NCBI GenBank assembly: GCA_964035575.1
Contig: OZ037907.1
Span: forward strand, 992,001-1,056,000
Origin: Rhynchopus sp. YZ270_cl-10
Taxonomy: Eukaryota; Euglenozoa; Diplonemea; Diplonemida; Diplonemidae
Direction of reading: 5' to 3'
Length of the DNA: 64,000 nucleotides
Positions 1 through 11,006 of this stretch are shown here, one piece after another. A program made the position numbers and the translations under genes. A model generated the notes under the pieces. That model was not told the origin of the DNA and did not search any database. It worked only from the letters and a program-made list of their open reading frames with translations. Positions within the stretch are counted from its first letter, which is position 1. Each line of letters opens with the position of its first letter.

Positions 1-455
1 TTGCGCTTGAGTTTGCACAAGCGGCTGGAGTGTGAGGAAACTCTTCAGCGGGGCTCTGTACTGCACTGCAGTGGCACATTATTGGGTTGCTGCAAGTCAT
101 GGCCAACCAATGCCCTGGTTTGTAGCGAGGGGTGTCTCGTGTCCATGTTGTCAACGTCAATGTCGTCTCGCTTGACGCACCACAAAAGGCTTCAAACATT
201 ATGAGTGAAGAGCACTTTCACACCCTTGCAGTCCTCCAAGTGCTTCCTCTTGTTCTCCCCAAAGTTGGCGTGCTTTTCTCAAGGTAAAAAATTCCATTCG
301 AAAACATTTGTGCCCCCCCCTATCTCTCACTCCTGTGCACCCGTAACAACACCAGCTGCTGCAGTTCTTTAACACACACACATCCACCCTCCCTCCCTCC
401 CTCCCGTACAAAGTAACTGAATACAAACCAAACGAACGTACTCACCACGACGTCG
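1..455. other. Window edge and upstream region of the first giant gene
   Basis: A reading frame on the + strand is open from the window edge to a stop ending at 204. It could be the 3' end of an upstream gene or chance; the translation shows no domain I recognise. From 270 the DNA is AT-rich with C runs. A CT-rich run (CCTCCC repeats, about 385-407) is followed by an AG at about 412, which could be the trans-splice or intron acceptor for the gene starting at 456. Confidence 0.3.
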
Positions 456-3400
456 ATGTCCCCACCAGGTGCGCTGCTGCCTGCAGCGTGCAGCGTGTTG
501 CTGCTCGCAACGTGTTGCAGTGCTGGCTACGTGACAGATGCACAGAAGACGTGGTACAGTGAGGTGGTGCTGAACGGGAACCCCGACGATCCGATCACAG
601 AGAACTTCGGAAAGGACAACGTTGCCTGGGGGCACAAGAACGAGTTTGGGATCTGCAAGGGGAAGGCAGGCGGGAAGGCAGACAATGCCCGTGCAGAGCT
701 CGCTGGGGGTGCCTTCACGGTGGACCCTGTGTGCCTGCCTATGTCGCTGAAGGCACCTCAAGGCGGTGTGATGGGGGACCAAGGAGGACGTGTGCTGTGG
801 ACAATTGCAAACGAGAATGTGTGCACCGGGTCGCCGTTCCGTGTTGCGACGGCGGCGGTGCCGAACGACCCGAACGGTGCGCTGCTTGTCTCCTGGGCAG
901 AGGACTTCAGCTACAAGATCACTGGTGAGGAGAACGGGAGAATCCACTTGACCCGCTTTGAGAGGGAGGGAAGCGGTGCGTACCAGATCGTGAAGGACAT
1001 TATGCTGAAGGGATGTGTGCAGAACGGAGGCATTGTGTACAACAAGCGTGGTGACATTGCAACCATGTGCTTCGGTGTGTGCAAGGCGTGCGACCCTGCG
1101 AACAAGAGGTACGAGCCCTTCATTGTGGAGGTGAAGCCTGACCTGTCGAAGGAGATCAGGAGGAAGAGCATCATGCGTCCCGAGTGCGTTGACAACAACC
1201 AGTACTGCTACCCGAAGTCAGGTGGCGCGGCTCTGCAATGGCTGGAGTACGACCCCGTGAGAGACGTTTACGCAGCGTGGCACGGAGGTGGGTGGGGCAT
1301 CCACGTTGCCGACGTGCTGACTGTTGTGGAGGCAGACCCATCAAAGGAGATGCCGATTGCGTGCGGTGGGTGGAAGTGGGCCTGCATCGGCGGACACACA
1401 GAGGGCACCCGTTTCTCCTACCACCCTGAGTGGGAGGACTTTGGCGCACTGTGCACGAGCGACCTGCCTGACGACAACGGACTGTCCTTCACACCTGTGC
1501 TGAAGTCAGACCCGATCAAGATTGCGGACGCAGAGATTGTGGGTGCACAGTCCGAGGCAACGTGGCCAGGTGCGATTGTGCCGTGTGGGTGCCACTTCTA
1601 CGCGACGTGGCACGGCATCAAGAAGCAGGGTGACTACGCAGCGGGGAAGACGACTGACTTCGCCTTTGCACGCATTGACCCGATCACACGCAAGATCCTG
1701 AAGCTGAAGTGGATCAAGGGGGACTCGAAGACAGGAGAGAAGTCGACACGTCTTGCTGTGCTTGGAGACGGAAAGGGCTGCAACAGGTTCCTGATCGGAT
1801 GGGGTGAGATGAACCCGTGGGATGTGTACCCTACCAACTACAAGATGGCTGAGATTGACTCTGAGGGAGAGTTCCTGACGGAGACACTTGACGTTACCGC
1901 GACCACCACCTGGGGAGAGGACGAGCCGTGGGAGACACTTGCAAACGGAGATGTGGCGTGGGGCACCACGTGGAAGCGCAACGACGACGGCTCCCCAAGC
2001 AAGGTCGGGGAGAAGCCCGACGGGAGCAGGAAGCGTGCGGACAAGGCCTGCGGCTGCACCTACCACGGGTCCGGGTCTGGGTACGGATACGCCCTCGTGA
2101 ACATGGCCATGGAGAAGCCTACCTGGGGAGAGTGCAAGAACCAGCCCGGGGGTTGCCAGGAGCGGACCTGGGGCACATCTGGGTTCAAGACGAACGAGTT
2201 CTTCATCAGCAGCTTCAGGGCGTCGCAGCGTGTGGGTGCACTCACCGCTGCTGGGAGTGCGCAGAAGGCACGCGACAGACACCCAGAGTGCCCTGTGAAG
2301 ATGGTGGCGAGTGGCTCCTGCAAGCCCGAGATCGACGAGTGTCTTGCGATGCCCTGTGGGCCGGGGCAGACGTGCACAGACCCCAGCATGGCTGTCTACA
2401 GCGACTACGAATGTGTCTGCGACTCGGACGCATCGATCAAGGCCACAGGGGGCCCTGCGGTGTGCACTGTGGATGTGGACGAGTGTGCGGCAGCACCATG
2501 CGGCACGGGGCAGACGTGTGCAGAGCAGAGCCAGCAGGTCGAGAAGGACTTTGTGTGTGCATGCGACAGCGACGCCAAGGTTACTGCCACAGGTGCGCCT
2601 GCGGTGTGTCCTGTCGACGAGTGTCTTGCGAAGCCTTGCAGTGCGGACCAGACCTGCAAGGATAAGAACACCGCTGCCGCTAGTGTCAACGACTTTGTGT
2701 GCACATGCAAGGACGACAGCAGTGTCACGGCCACTGGCACTGCGGCTACGTGTGTGCTTGATGAGTGTGAGGCGAAACCATGTGGCGACAAGCAGACGTG
2801 CAGCGACCCGAACACAAAGTACAGCAGCCAGCATGACTTTGTGTGCACCTGTGACGCTGACAACTCGCTTACCTCAACGGACGGACCTGCGACATGCAGC
2901 AAGGATGAGTGTGAGTCGAAGCCGTGTGGTGACAAGCAGACGTGTGAGGACCCAAAGCAGACACTCGACAGCCTGAAGGACTTCACGTGCACTTGCGACG
3001 AAGACGCTGCCACGAAAGCCACTGGCGCAGCAGCAACATGCAGCATTGACGAGTGTGAAGCAAAGCCCTGTGGTGACAAGCAGACATGTGCAGACCCGAA
3101 CACAAAGTACAGCAGCCAGCATGACTTTGTGTGCACCTGTGACGGTGACAACTCACTGAAAAAGACAGACGGACCTGCAACATGCAACAAGGACGAATGT
3201 GAGTCGAAGCCGTGTGGTGACAAGCAGACGTGTGAGGACCCAAAGCAGACACTCGACAGCCTGAAGGACTTCACGTGCACGTGTGACAACGGTGTTGCTG
3301 CCACAGGTGGGAAGGCGACCTGTGAGTTGGACGAGTGTGAGAAGAAACCATGTGGCGACAAGCAGACGTGCAGCGACCCGGACACGAGTTACCTTTCGCA

Positions 3401-6400
3401 GCACGACTTCGTTTGCACTTGTGATGCTGACAACTCGCTTACCTCAACGGACGGACCTGCGACATGCAGCAAGGATGAGTGCGAAGCAAAGCCGTGTGGT
3501 GACAAGCAGACCTGTGAGGACCCAAAGCAGACACTCGACAGCCTGAAGGACTTCACGTGCACTTGCGACGAAGACGCTGCCACGAAAGCCACTGGCGCAG
3601 CAGCAACATGCAGTATTGACGAGTGTGAGGTGAAGCCCTGTGGTGACAAGCAGACGTGCAGCGACCCGAACACGAAGTACAGCAGCCAGCACGACTTCGT
3701 TTGCACCTGTGACGCTGACAACTCACTTACCTCGACAGACGGACCTGCGACATGCAGCAAGGACGAATGTGAGTCGAAGCCGTGTGGCGATGAGCAGACG
3801 TGTGAGGACCCGAAGCAGACCCTCGACAGCCTGAAGGATTTCACGTGCACGTGTGACAACGGTGTTGCTGCCACAGGTGGGAAGGCGACCTGTGAGTTGG
3901 ACGAGTGTGAGACGAAGCCATGTGGCGACAAGCAGACGTGCAGCGACCCGGACACGAGCTACCTTTCGCAGCACGACTTTGTGTGCACTTGTGATGCTGA
4001 CAACTCGCTTACCTCAACGGACGGACCTGCAACATGCAGCAAGGATGAATGCGAAGCAAAGCCATGTGGCGATGAGCAGACGTGTGAGGACCCAAAGCAG
4101 ACACTTGACAGCCTGAAGGACTTCACATGCACGTGTGACAACGGTGTTGTTGCCACAGGTGGGAAGGCGACCTGTGAGTTGGACGAGTGTGAGAAGAAAC
4201 CATGTGGTGACAAGCAGACTTGCAGTGACCCGGATACGAGCTACCTTTCGCAGCACGATTTCGTTTGCACTTGTGACGCTGACAACTCGCTTACCTCAAC
4301 GGACGGACCTGCGACATGCAGCAAGGACGAATGTGAGGCAAAGCCGTGTGGTGACAAGCAGACGTGTGAGGACCCAAAGCAGACACTCGACAGCCTGAAG
4401 GACTTCACGTGCACTTGCGACGAAGACGCTGTCTCTAAGGCCATTGGCGCAGCAGCAACATGCAGTATTGACGAGTGTGAGGTGAAGCCCTGTGGTGACA
4501 AGCAGACGTGCAGCGACCCGAACACGAAGTACAGCAGCCAGCATGACTTCGTTTGCACCTGTGACGCTGACAACTCGCTTACCTCAACGGACGGACCTGC
4601 GACATGCAGCAAGGATGAGTGTAAGGCAAACCCATGTGGTGACAAGCAGACGTGTGTCGACCCAAAGCAGACCCTTGACAGCCTGAAGGACTTCACGTGC
4701 ACTTGCGACGAAGACACATCGATTAAAGCGACTGGTGCGAAGGTGGATGTGTGCACTCTTGATGAGTGCGAGACGCAGCCGTGTGGGATGATGCAGACGT
4801 GTACCGACCCCGTGAAGACGATTGGGTCGAAGTTTGATTTCACATGCACATGCGATGCCGATGCACAAACACAGGTGACTGGGGCTCGGGCCACCTGCGA
4901 AGTTGATGAGTGTGAGGCGAAGCCCTGTGGAGACGGACAGACCTGCACCGACGCTGACAAGAAAGCGAGTGTGACAGGGAACTTCGAGTGTACGTGTGCG
5001 AACGGCGAGAAGAAGACAGGTGGACCTGCAGTGTGCACGAAGGGAGACACAGACGAGTGTGCTGGGGTGCCCTGCCCAGGGCAGGACTGTGTGGACCCCG
5101 ACACGACGAGCATGAGCACAGGTGACTACGTGTGTACATGCAAGACTGGGAAGGGGTCAGGGACTGGAGCGCCTGCCATGTGTGCAGTCGACGAGTGTGA
5201 CGCTGTCCCGTGCGGCGGCGACCAAGACTGTGTGGACGCTGACACTTCCGTGGGGAGCAGCAACGACTACACCTGCACGTGCAAGATGCCTGCGACTGGG
5301 TCGAGCACCGGCAGTGCCGCGACATGCGAGGTGGACGAGTGTGCGGCATTGCCTTGTGGTGCCACTGGGCAGGTGTGCGAGGACAAGAACCAGGGCACTC
5401 CCTCGCTTGATTTCACATGCACGTGTGACAACGGTGTTGTTGCCACAGGTGGGAAGGCGACCTGTGAGTTGGACGAGTGTGAGACGAAACCATGTGGCGA
5501 CAAGCAGACTTGCAGTGACCCGGACACGAGCTACCTTTCGCAGCACGACTTTGTGTGCACCTGTGATAACGACAACTCGCTTATCTCAACGGACGGACCT
5601 GCGACATGCAACAAGGACGAATGTGAGTCGAAGCCATGTGGTGACAAGCAGACGTGTGAGGACCCGAAGCAGACACTCGACAGCCTGAAGGACTTCACGT
5701 GCACGTGTGACAACGGTGTTGCTGCCACAGGTGGGAAGGCGACCTGTGAGTTGGACGAGTGTGAGACGAAGCCCTGTGGCGACAAGCAGACGTGCAACGA
5801 TCCGGACACAAGTTATCTTTCGCAGCACGACTTCGTGTGCACGTGTGACGCTGACAACTCACTGAAGAAGACTGACGGACCTGCAACATGCAACAAGGAT
5901 GAGTGCGCGGCAAAGCCATGTGGCGACGAACAGACTTGTGTCGACCCGAAGCAGACACTCGACAGCCTGAAGGACTTCACGTGCACGTGTGACAACGGTG
6001 TTGCTGCCACAGGTGGGAAGGCGACCTGTGAGTTGGACGAGTGTGAGACGAAGCCCTGTGGCGACAAGCAGACGTGCAGCGACCCGGACACGAGTTACCT
6101 TTCACAGCACGACTTTGTGTGCACCTGCGACAACAACAATGCCTTGAAGAAGACGGACGGACCTGCAACATGCAGCAAGGATGAGTGCGAAGCAAAGCCG
6201 TGTGGTGACAAGCAGACGTGTGAGGACCCAAAGCAGACACTCGACAGCCTGAAGGACTTCACGTGCACTTGCGACGAAGACGCTGCCACGAAAGCCACTG
6301 GCGCAGCAGCAACATGCAGCATTGACGAGTGTGAGGCAAAGCCCTGTGGTGACAAGCAGACGTGCAGCGACCCGAACACAAAGTACAGCAGCCAGCATGA

Positions 6401-8198
6401 CTTTGTGTGCACGTGCGATGTTGATAGTTCGCTGACCTCTACAGACGGACCTGCAACATGCAACAAGGATGAGTGTGAGTCGAAGCCATGTGGCGACGAG
6501 CAGACGTGTGAGGACCCAAAGCAGACACTCGACAGCCTGAAGGACTTCACATGCACGTGTGACAACGGTGTTGCTGCCACAGGTGGGAAGGCGACCTGTG
6601 AGTTGGACGAGTGTGAGACGAAGCCATGTGGCGACAAGCAGACGTGCAGCGACCCGGACACAAGTTATCTTTCGCAGCACGACTTCGTTTGCACTTGTGA
6701 CGCTGACAACTCGCTTACCTCAACGGACGGACCTGCGACATGCAGCAAGGATGAGTGCGAAGCAAAGCCATGTGGTGACAAGCAGACCTGTGAGGACCCA
6801 AAGCAGACACTCGACAGCCTGAAGGACTTCACGTGCACTTGCGACGAAGACGCTGCCACGAAAGCCACTGGCGCAGCAGCAACATGCAGTATTGACGAGT
6901 GTGAAGCAAAGCCCTGTGGCGACAAGCAGACATGCGCAGACCCGAACACAAAGTACAGCAGCCAGCATGACTTTGTGTGCACGTGCGACAACGACAGCTC
7001 ACTTACCTCGACAGACGGACCTGCAACATGCAACAAGGACGAATGTGAGTCGAAGCCGTGTGGCGATGAGCAGACGTGTGAGGACCCGAAGCAGACACTC
7101 GACAGCCTGAAGGACTTCACGTGCACGTGTGACAACGGTGTTGCTGCCACAGGTGGGAAGGCGACCTGTGAGTTGGACGAGTGTGAGACGAAACCATGTG
7201 GCGACAAGCAGACGTGCAGCGACCCGGACACGAGCTACCTTTCGCAGCACGACTTTGTGTGCACATGCGACAACAACGCAAGCCTCACTGCGACTGACGG
7301 GCCTGCAACTTGCACATCCGACGAGTGCCGACACAGCCCCTGTGCTGACGGGCAGGTGTGCCATGACCCGAACCCAGCCTTCGACAGCCTTAAGGACTTC
7401 ACATGTACCTGTGAGAACAACGTGCAGACAACAGGTGGGAGTGCCACATGCGAGCTCAACGAGTGCGACGCAGCGCCGTGCGGGGACGAGCAGACGTGCG
7501 AGGACGAGGACACGCGCTTCACGTCGCGCAACGACTTCCTTTGCACCTGCAAGACGACAGGCACACACGCCCGCGGGCTGCCTGCCGACTGCAGCAGCAA
7601 GGCGACGTCTGCACCAGACACGGTGACCATGCCTCCAGGCGTGCCGCCCACAGATGCACCACCGGTGGTGGTTTCACCCCCGGTGACGACAACGGCGGAA
7701 AAGCGCACCTGGAACGAGACGCAGTACAAGCAGATCGTGTCTGCGAAGACAGGCGTCCCTGTCGAGAGGATCGGTGTCACCACCATCAACAATGGCGGCG
7801 GGAACCTGACTGTGACGACGACGTTCACGACGCCGCTGGGTGCGGGTGGAGATCCGTCTGAGGTTCTCGAGACGGAGCTCGCGAAGAACAGCGGGGAGCT
7901 GCACGACATGGGCGTTGGCCTCAACCACGGTGCTGCGCTGGAGGGCACCGGGCCGTCGGGTGCCTCTGCCTCTGCCGACGACGACAGTGGCATGCCGTGG
8001 TGGGTCCTGGTGCTCCTCGGGGTTGGTGCGCTTGTGTGTGCAGGTGGCCTTGCCGGCTTTGCGCTGAGAAAGAAGAGGCGCGGGGAGGGCGTTTCCATGC
8101 AGGACTTCATGGAGGCTCACCACGAGCTTGAGCCCACTGAGAGCTTTGACTTCACTGCCAACCCCAGCCCACGCAGGACTGAGTTCACCACTGTCTGA
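456..8198 (+). CDS. Giant type I membrane protein with about 37 EGF-like repeats
   Basis: Single open frame of 2580 residues beginning at an ATG that opens a good signal peptide (residues 1-23, hydrophobic core LLPAACSVLLLATCC). Residues about 24-615 form a Trp- and Gly-rich domain that reads like a beta-propeller; I do not recognise its family. From about 626 to 2378 come about 37 six-Cys EGF-like repeats of 45-48 residues, each starting DEC and containing PCGDKQTC, a DP pair and DFxCxC. A Thr/Pro linker, a SEA-like segment (about 2415-2490), one membrane helix (about 2513-2537, WWVLVLLGVGALVCAGG) and a short basic-then-acidic tail follow. It is therefore a cell-surface protein with an extracellular rod, probably calcium-stabilised and adhesive or receptor-like by family analogy. 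The repeats are almost identical at DNA level in two blocks. The adjacent ubiquitin-like gene begins 2.8 kb downstream. Confidence 0.85.
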   Translation: MSPPGALLPAACSVLLLATCCSAGYVTDAQKTWYSEVVLNGNPDDPITENFGKDNVAWGHKNEFGICKGKAGGKADNARAELAGGAFTVDPVCLPMSLKAPQGGVMGDQGGRVLWTIANENVCTGSPFRVATAAVPNDPNGALLVSWAEDFSYKITGEENGRIHLTRFEREGSGAYQIVKDIMLKGCVQNGGIVYNKRGDIATMCFGVCKACDPANKRYEPFIVEVKPDLSKEIRRKSIMRPECVDNNQYCYPKSGGAALQWLEYDPVRDVYAAWHGGGWGIHVADVLTVVEADPSKEMPIACGGWKWACIGGHTEGTRFSYHPEWEDFGALCTSDLPDDNGLSFTPVLKSDPIKIADAEIVGAQSEATWPGAIVPCGCHFYATWHGIKKQGDYAAGKTTDFAFARIDPITRKILKLKWIKGDSKTGEKSTRLAVLGDGKGCNRFLIGWGEMNPWDVYPTNYKMAEIDSEGEFLTETLDVTATTTWGEDEPWETLANGDVAWGTTWKRNDDGSPSKVGEKPDGSRKRADKACGCTYHGSGSGYGYALVNMAMEKPTWGECKNQPGGCQERTWGTSGFKTNEFFISSFRASQRVGALTAAGSAQKARDRHPECPVKMVASGSCKPEIDECLAMPCGPGQTCTDPSMAVYSDYECVCDSDASIKATGGPAVCTVDVDECAAAPCGTGQTCAEQSQQVEKDFVCACDSDAKVTATGAPAVCPVDECLAKPCSADQTCKDKNTAAASVNDFVCTCKDDSSVTATGTAATCVLDECEAKPCGDKQTCSDPNTKYSSQHDFVCTCDADNSLTSTDGPATCSKDECESKPCGDKQTCEDPKQTLDSLKDFTCTCDEDAATKATGAAATCSIDECEAKPCGDKQTCADPNTKYSSQHDFVCTCDGDNSLKKTDGPATCNKDECESKPCGDKQTCEDPKQTLDSLKDFTCTCDNGVAATGGKATCELDECEKKPCGDKQTCSDPDTSYLSQHDFVCTCDADNSLTSTDGPATCSKDECEAKPCGDKQTCEDPKQTLDSLKDFTCTCDEDAATKATGAAATCSIDECEVKPCGDKQTCSDPNTKYSSQHDFVCTCDADNSLTSTDGPATCSKDECESKPCGDEQTCEDPKQTLDSLKDFTCTCDNGVAATGGKATCELDECETKPCGDKQTCSDPDTSYLSQHDFVCTCDADNSLTSTDGPATCSKDECEAKPCGDEQTCEDPKQTLDSLKDFTCTCDNGVVATGGKATCELDECEKKPCGDKQTCSDPDTSYLSQHDFVCTCDADNSLTSTDGPATCSKDECEAKPCGDKQTCEDPKQTLDSLKDFTCTCDEDAVSKAIGAAATCSIDECEVKPCGDKQTCSDPNTKYSSQHDFVCTCDADNSLTSTDGPATCSKDECKANPCGDKQTCVDPKQTLDSLKDFTCTCDEDTSIKATGAKVDVCTLDECETQPCGMMQTCTDPVKTIGSKFDFTCTCDADAQTQVTGARATCEVDECEAKPCGDGQTCTDADKKASVTGNFECTCANGEKKTGGPAVCTKGDTDECAGVPCPGQDCVDPDTTSMSTGDYVCTCKTGKGSGTGAPAMCAVDECDAVPCGGDQDCVDADTSVGSSNDYTCTCKMPATGSSTGSAATCEVDECAALPCGATGQVCEDKNQGTPSLDFTCTCDNGVVATGGKATCELDECETKPCGDKQTCSDPDTSYLSQHDFVCTCDNDNSLISTDGPATCNKDECESKPCGDKQTCEDPKQTLDSLKDFTCTCDNGVAATGGKATCELDECETKPCGDKQTCNDPDTSYLSQHDFVCTCDADNSLKKTDGPATCNKDECAAKPCGDEQTCVDPKQTLDSLKDFTCTCDNGVAATGGKATCELDECETKPCGDKQTCSDPDTSYLSQHDFVCTCDNNNALKKTDGPATCSKDECEAKPCGDKQTCEDPKQTLDSLKDFTCTCDEDAATKATGAAATCSIDECEAKPCGDKQTCSDPNTKYSSQHDFVCTCDVDSSLTSTDGPATCNKDECESKPCGDEQTCEDPKQTLDSLKDFTCTCDNGVAATGGKATCELDECETKPCGDKQTCSDPDTSYLSQHDFVCTCDADNSLTSTDGPATCSKDECEAKPCGDKQTCEDPKQTLDSLKDFTCTCDEDAATKATGAAATCSIDECEAKPCGDKQTCADPNTKYSSQHDFVCTCDNDSSLTSTDGPATCNKDECESKPCGDEQTCEDPKQTLDSLKDFTCTCDNGVAATGGKATCELDECETKPCGDKQTCSDPDTSYLSQHDFVCTCDNNASLTATDGPATCTSDECRHSPCADGQVCHDPNPAFDSLKDFTCTCENNVQTTGGSATCELNECDAAPCGDEQTCEDEDTRFTSRNDFLCTCKTTGTHARGLPADCSSKATSAPDTVTMPPGVPPTDAPPVVVSPPVTTTAEKRTWNETQYKQIVSAKTGVPVERIGVTTINNGGGNLTVTTTFTTPLGAGGDPSEVLETELAKNSGELHDMGVGLNHGAALEGTGPSGASASADDDSGMPWWVLVLLGVGALVCAGGLAGFALRKKRRGEGVSMQDFMEAHHELEPTESFDFTANPSPRRTEFTTV
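2758..4740 (+). repeat. EGF repeat block 1, homogenised dimers
   Basis: Within the giant gene, two EGF repeat types alternate: one with SDPNTKYSSQHDF or SDPDTSYLSQHDF, the other with EDPKQTLDSLKDF. They make a higher-order unit of about 280 bp. The units are nearly identical at the nucleotide level, which points to recent unequal exchange or gene conversion. Confidence 0.85.
4741..5418 (+). repeat. Divergent EGF repeats between the two homogenised blocks
   Basis: Five EGF repeats (starting DECETQPCGMM, DECEAKPCGDGQ, DECAGVPCPGQ, DECDAVPCGGDQ, DECAALPCGATGQ) share only the domain pattern with their neighbours. They have escaped the homogenisation seen on both sides. Confidence 0.8.
5419..7265 (+). 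repeat. EGF repeat block 2, homogenised dimers
   Basis: The same alternating dimer as in block 1 resumes, in nearly identical DNA. The shared higher-order unit suggests that the two blocks arose by segmental duplication, or still exchange sequence across the divergent insert. Confidence 0.8.
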
Positions 8199-8924
8199 TG
8201 CGCAAAGATCAGCAAAACATCCCAAAAAAAACCTTCACTTTTCTTTAATTTCATTTGATTTCCCTCCACTTCCCCCCGAGTCTACACTCACGCATACAAC
8301 CAAACCAGAACTGTGTGGTTCTGTAATAACATCTCTCTTCACATCGCTTTTTATTATTTTTTGTACAATTTTTGTTGTTCCCCCTTTGGCCTCTTTTGTT
8401 GTTTGCGAGGGTTATTTTTCTTTCCTTTTTTGTGCCTTGCAATCAGGTGTGGTCTCCACGCCTTGCGTGATGTGCACAAGAAAAGCGATACAGAGAAAAA
8501 GCAACTCAGATTCAAACAGAAGAGACGAGAGAAAAAAATATATAGTGGAGCACATCTCCTCCGCTGGGAAAAAGGAAAAAGGAAAACAAAACACGGAAAT
8601 AACGGGACAGAATGGTTGTGCCTCCCGAGGACACACCACCCGCTACCTAGAAAAAAAAACGTGTATTTTATATTATAAAACAGAATGAGGGGCGAAGGCG
8701 AAGGCCTTTTGTTCATTGTGTGTGCAGGCTGTCGTTGATGAGAGGACTCGTGGTATTGTCAGGACCGTATGTGTGTCATCACCGTCCGCCTCGTGCACAA
8801 ATGAAAAAGAAGGATTTCTCGTCGTTGCTCGATTCTCAAGGAAAATATGGAAACATCCCATTACTTCTCCCCCTCCCCCGATACTCGCCTCAAATTGACT
8901 CACACGTGGTCAGGTGGGTGTTCA

Positions 8925-9106
8925 CCTAGGATGTATTATAATTCGGCCCCGACCGAATACCGTATTATTCGTATTCTACGATTACCGTATTATACGGTGT
9001 TATACAGTAGTATACAGAATTATACAGTGTTAGGTGCTGCTGTTGGGGGGCCGAATACCGCTTCGTATGATTAATTATACGAATTATTCGAATTTTACAA
9101 ACCTAG
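8925..9106. mobile_element. 182-bp MITE with 8-bp target duplication
   Basis: Identical octamers GGTGTTCA lie at 8917-8924 and 9107-9114. The element begins CCTAGGATGTATTATAATTC, and the reverse complement of its end reads CTAGGTTTGTAAAATTCG, so the termini are imperfect inverted repeats. The interior is AT-rich with several GTATTATACGGT-like inverted stretches. An 8-bp duplication fits the hAT superfamily; there is no coding capacity. Confidence 0.75.
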
Positions 9107-9510
9107 GGTGTTCAACTGCTGCACAACCACCTGCCTGGCTTCTTGTGTTCTAGAGGAAGAACTGTGAGTGTTGAACGTCTTTCTTCGCTTTCAACAGCCT
9201 TTCTTCGATATTTTGCCTTCTGTAAAGCATGTGCACAATTTTTTAGAAGGTGTACTTTTTTTGTCCTTCATTAATCCACGAACCTAAACGTATTGTTGTT
9301 ATGAAAAAATTTGCCTAACGTTGTACGTTCTGGGCACCACCCGATAAAAGAGGTACTATTCTGAGGTGACTGAGGCTGTAGGTTCATCTTCTAAGCTTTT
9401 TTTTTCCCCCTTAGTTCTCTGGTGGTGTGCAGTACACAGATTATGTCGTTAGTGTGGAATGTGTGGTGTGCGAGAGGGCACATTCGTCTTAGTTTTATTT
9501 GTCTCTTTGC

Positions 9511-9549
9511 CTTCTTTTCGTTTAGAAAAGAAAGTACATGAAATAATTG
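9511..9549 (+). repeat. Family B hairpin, copy 1
   Basis: Stem TTCTTTTC / GAAAAGAA with loop GTTTA, followed at once by the tag AGTACATGAAATAATTG. Confidence 0.7.
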
Positions 9550-9742
9550 TCTTTACTTTTACTTGACCAGCCCTTTTTTTGCGCTGTATTACTTTCACTA
9601 CCTCGCCCACATTTTGGTATTGTGGGTTGCGAATCAACAGTCAGACAACAAAGAATGCATTTTTGTTTTTGTTTTCCATGTTGCACCAAGAATAACTGAT
9701 AAATAAACTACCTTGGCTTCCGATATCTTGCCATGTTAGTTT

Positions 9743-9790
9743 GGTGACTAAGCATGAGAGGCTTAGGCTCATCTCTATAAACTATTTTCG
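9743..9790 (+). repeat. Family A hairpin, copy 1
   Basis: Stem CTAAGC / GCTTAG (9748-9753 and 9761-9766) with loop ATGAGAG, then GCTCATCTC, ATAAAC and a T run. Confidence 0.7.
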
Positions 9791-10253
9791 AATTTTTTTT
9801 TTCTGTTTCAATGGTGTCCACGTTGTAGTGTTTGCACCTTTCACGTTTCTTCTTTTTTTTTCTCTTTTGTCGAACGGAATATTGTGTTTGCGTCTTAAAC
9901 GACGTCCGCACAGAGAACCCCTACCTTTTTTTTGTGTTGTATCGACGTGGCTTTTTTTGTGTAATATTTGAGAAGCCCCAGTGCACCTTGTTGTCCAACC
10001 GCTTTCGGTTCCGTTGTTTGTTGCACTTTTCAACCTTCTCTTTCTGTCATACACCGCAATGAGGCCAACCACACCTGATAAATGGTCTGGCCAGAAAAAC
10101 ATATCTTTTTTAGAGTCGTGGCTGAGGAAGGCATCAAGTATTCCTGAGTACATCCTCAGCCACACCTGAGAATGTTTTTTTTTAAATCCAGGCCTTTAGA
10201 AGCTGACGTAGCCCCATTGCACTGTATGGTCATATTTTCAAATTTTTGTTTAA

Positions 10254-10300
10254 AGCTGACTAAGCAAAGGCTTAGGTTCATCTTTTTAACATTTTTTTTT
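10254..10300 (+). repeat. Family A hairpin, copy 2
   Basis: Perfect stem CTAAGC / GCTTAG (10260-10265 and 10270-10275) with a shortened loop AAAG, then GTTCATCTT and a run of nine Ts. Confidence 0.65.
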
Positions 10301-10411
10301 GTTTCCCCTTTTAGTTCACCTTCCCCTTCACCCCCCCCACCCCACCCCACCCCACCCTCTCGATATGGTATTTGGCTGTCTTGCCTATCTACTCCCCCTA
10401 TTTATTCTTAT

Positions 10412-10460
10412 GGTGGCCTAAGCACAGTGAGGCTTATGTGTCATTGAGCCCAATCTTTTT
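10412..10460 (+). repeat. Family A hairpin, copy 3, degraded
   Basis: CTAAGC faces GCTTAT across ACAGTGAG. The downstream CATCTT tag is replaced by GTGTCATTG. Confidence 0.4.
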
Positions 10461-11006
10461 TGTTTAGAGAGCGATGTGTGCAGGTGAAGGCACATTCATT
10501 CTTTCAAATGTTTTGTTCCTTTTGTGTCTGATGGTTTGTTCGTCCCTGAAAAGAAAAAAAAAGAAGAAGGGACGTTGTTGTACGCAAAGGAGTAACCCTT
10601 ATCCCCCAAAGGGTGAATCAGGAGAGGTGTAGGTTCATCCTTATAATTGTTTTCTTTCTTGCAAGGATGCAGTGTCATGTTTCTGCTAGGGTGGGTGTGG
10701 CCTGTGGAAATATATATAACATGAGAACGTAAAAAAGAAAAGACGTTTTATCTTTTTATCTTCCCTCCCCAATGATTGGCACCTTAGCAGCGGCTAATGC
10801 GAATCAAAAATAGGTACTGTTTGATTGATCACTGCTATCAGGGGTCGGTATTTTCTTCTGTGTGTGTATGTGTATGTGCTCATCCGTTAGGGCGTCCTTC
10901 TGTAGTGTTGGTGGCAGAAGGTTTGCCTTCTTCTTGTTCCTTTGCTACACATCTTCTCCATCTTATCACACCAATGCAACAGGGAAAAGGCTTTGGCTAG
11001 GAAAAC

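Larger units (their letters stand above)
8199..11006. other. Spacer with short hairpin elements and one MITE
   Basis: AT-rich, homopolymer-rich DNA with no convincing gene. It holds the MITE at 8925-9106, a family B hairpin (9511) and family A hairpins (9743, 10254 and a degraded one at 10412). A pyrimidine-rich run with an AG about 30 nt before 11007 may be the acceptor for the next gene. Confidence 0.6.

Noticed and set aside
2405-7231. Long - strand frames opposite the EGF repeats
   Set aside because: They repeat with the same period as the EGF array and are shadows of its codon structure.
8925-9106. Deletion derivative of the hAT at 22133
   Set aside because: Both give 8-bp duplications, but the terminal sequences do not match.
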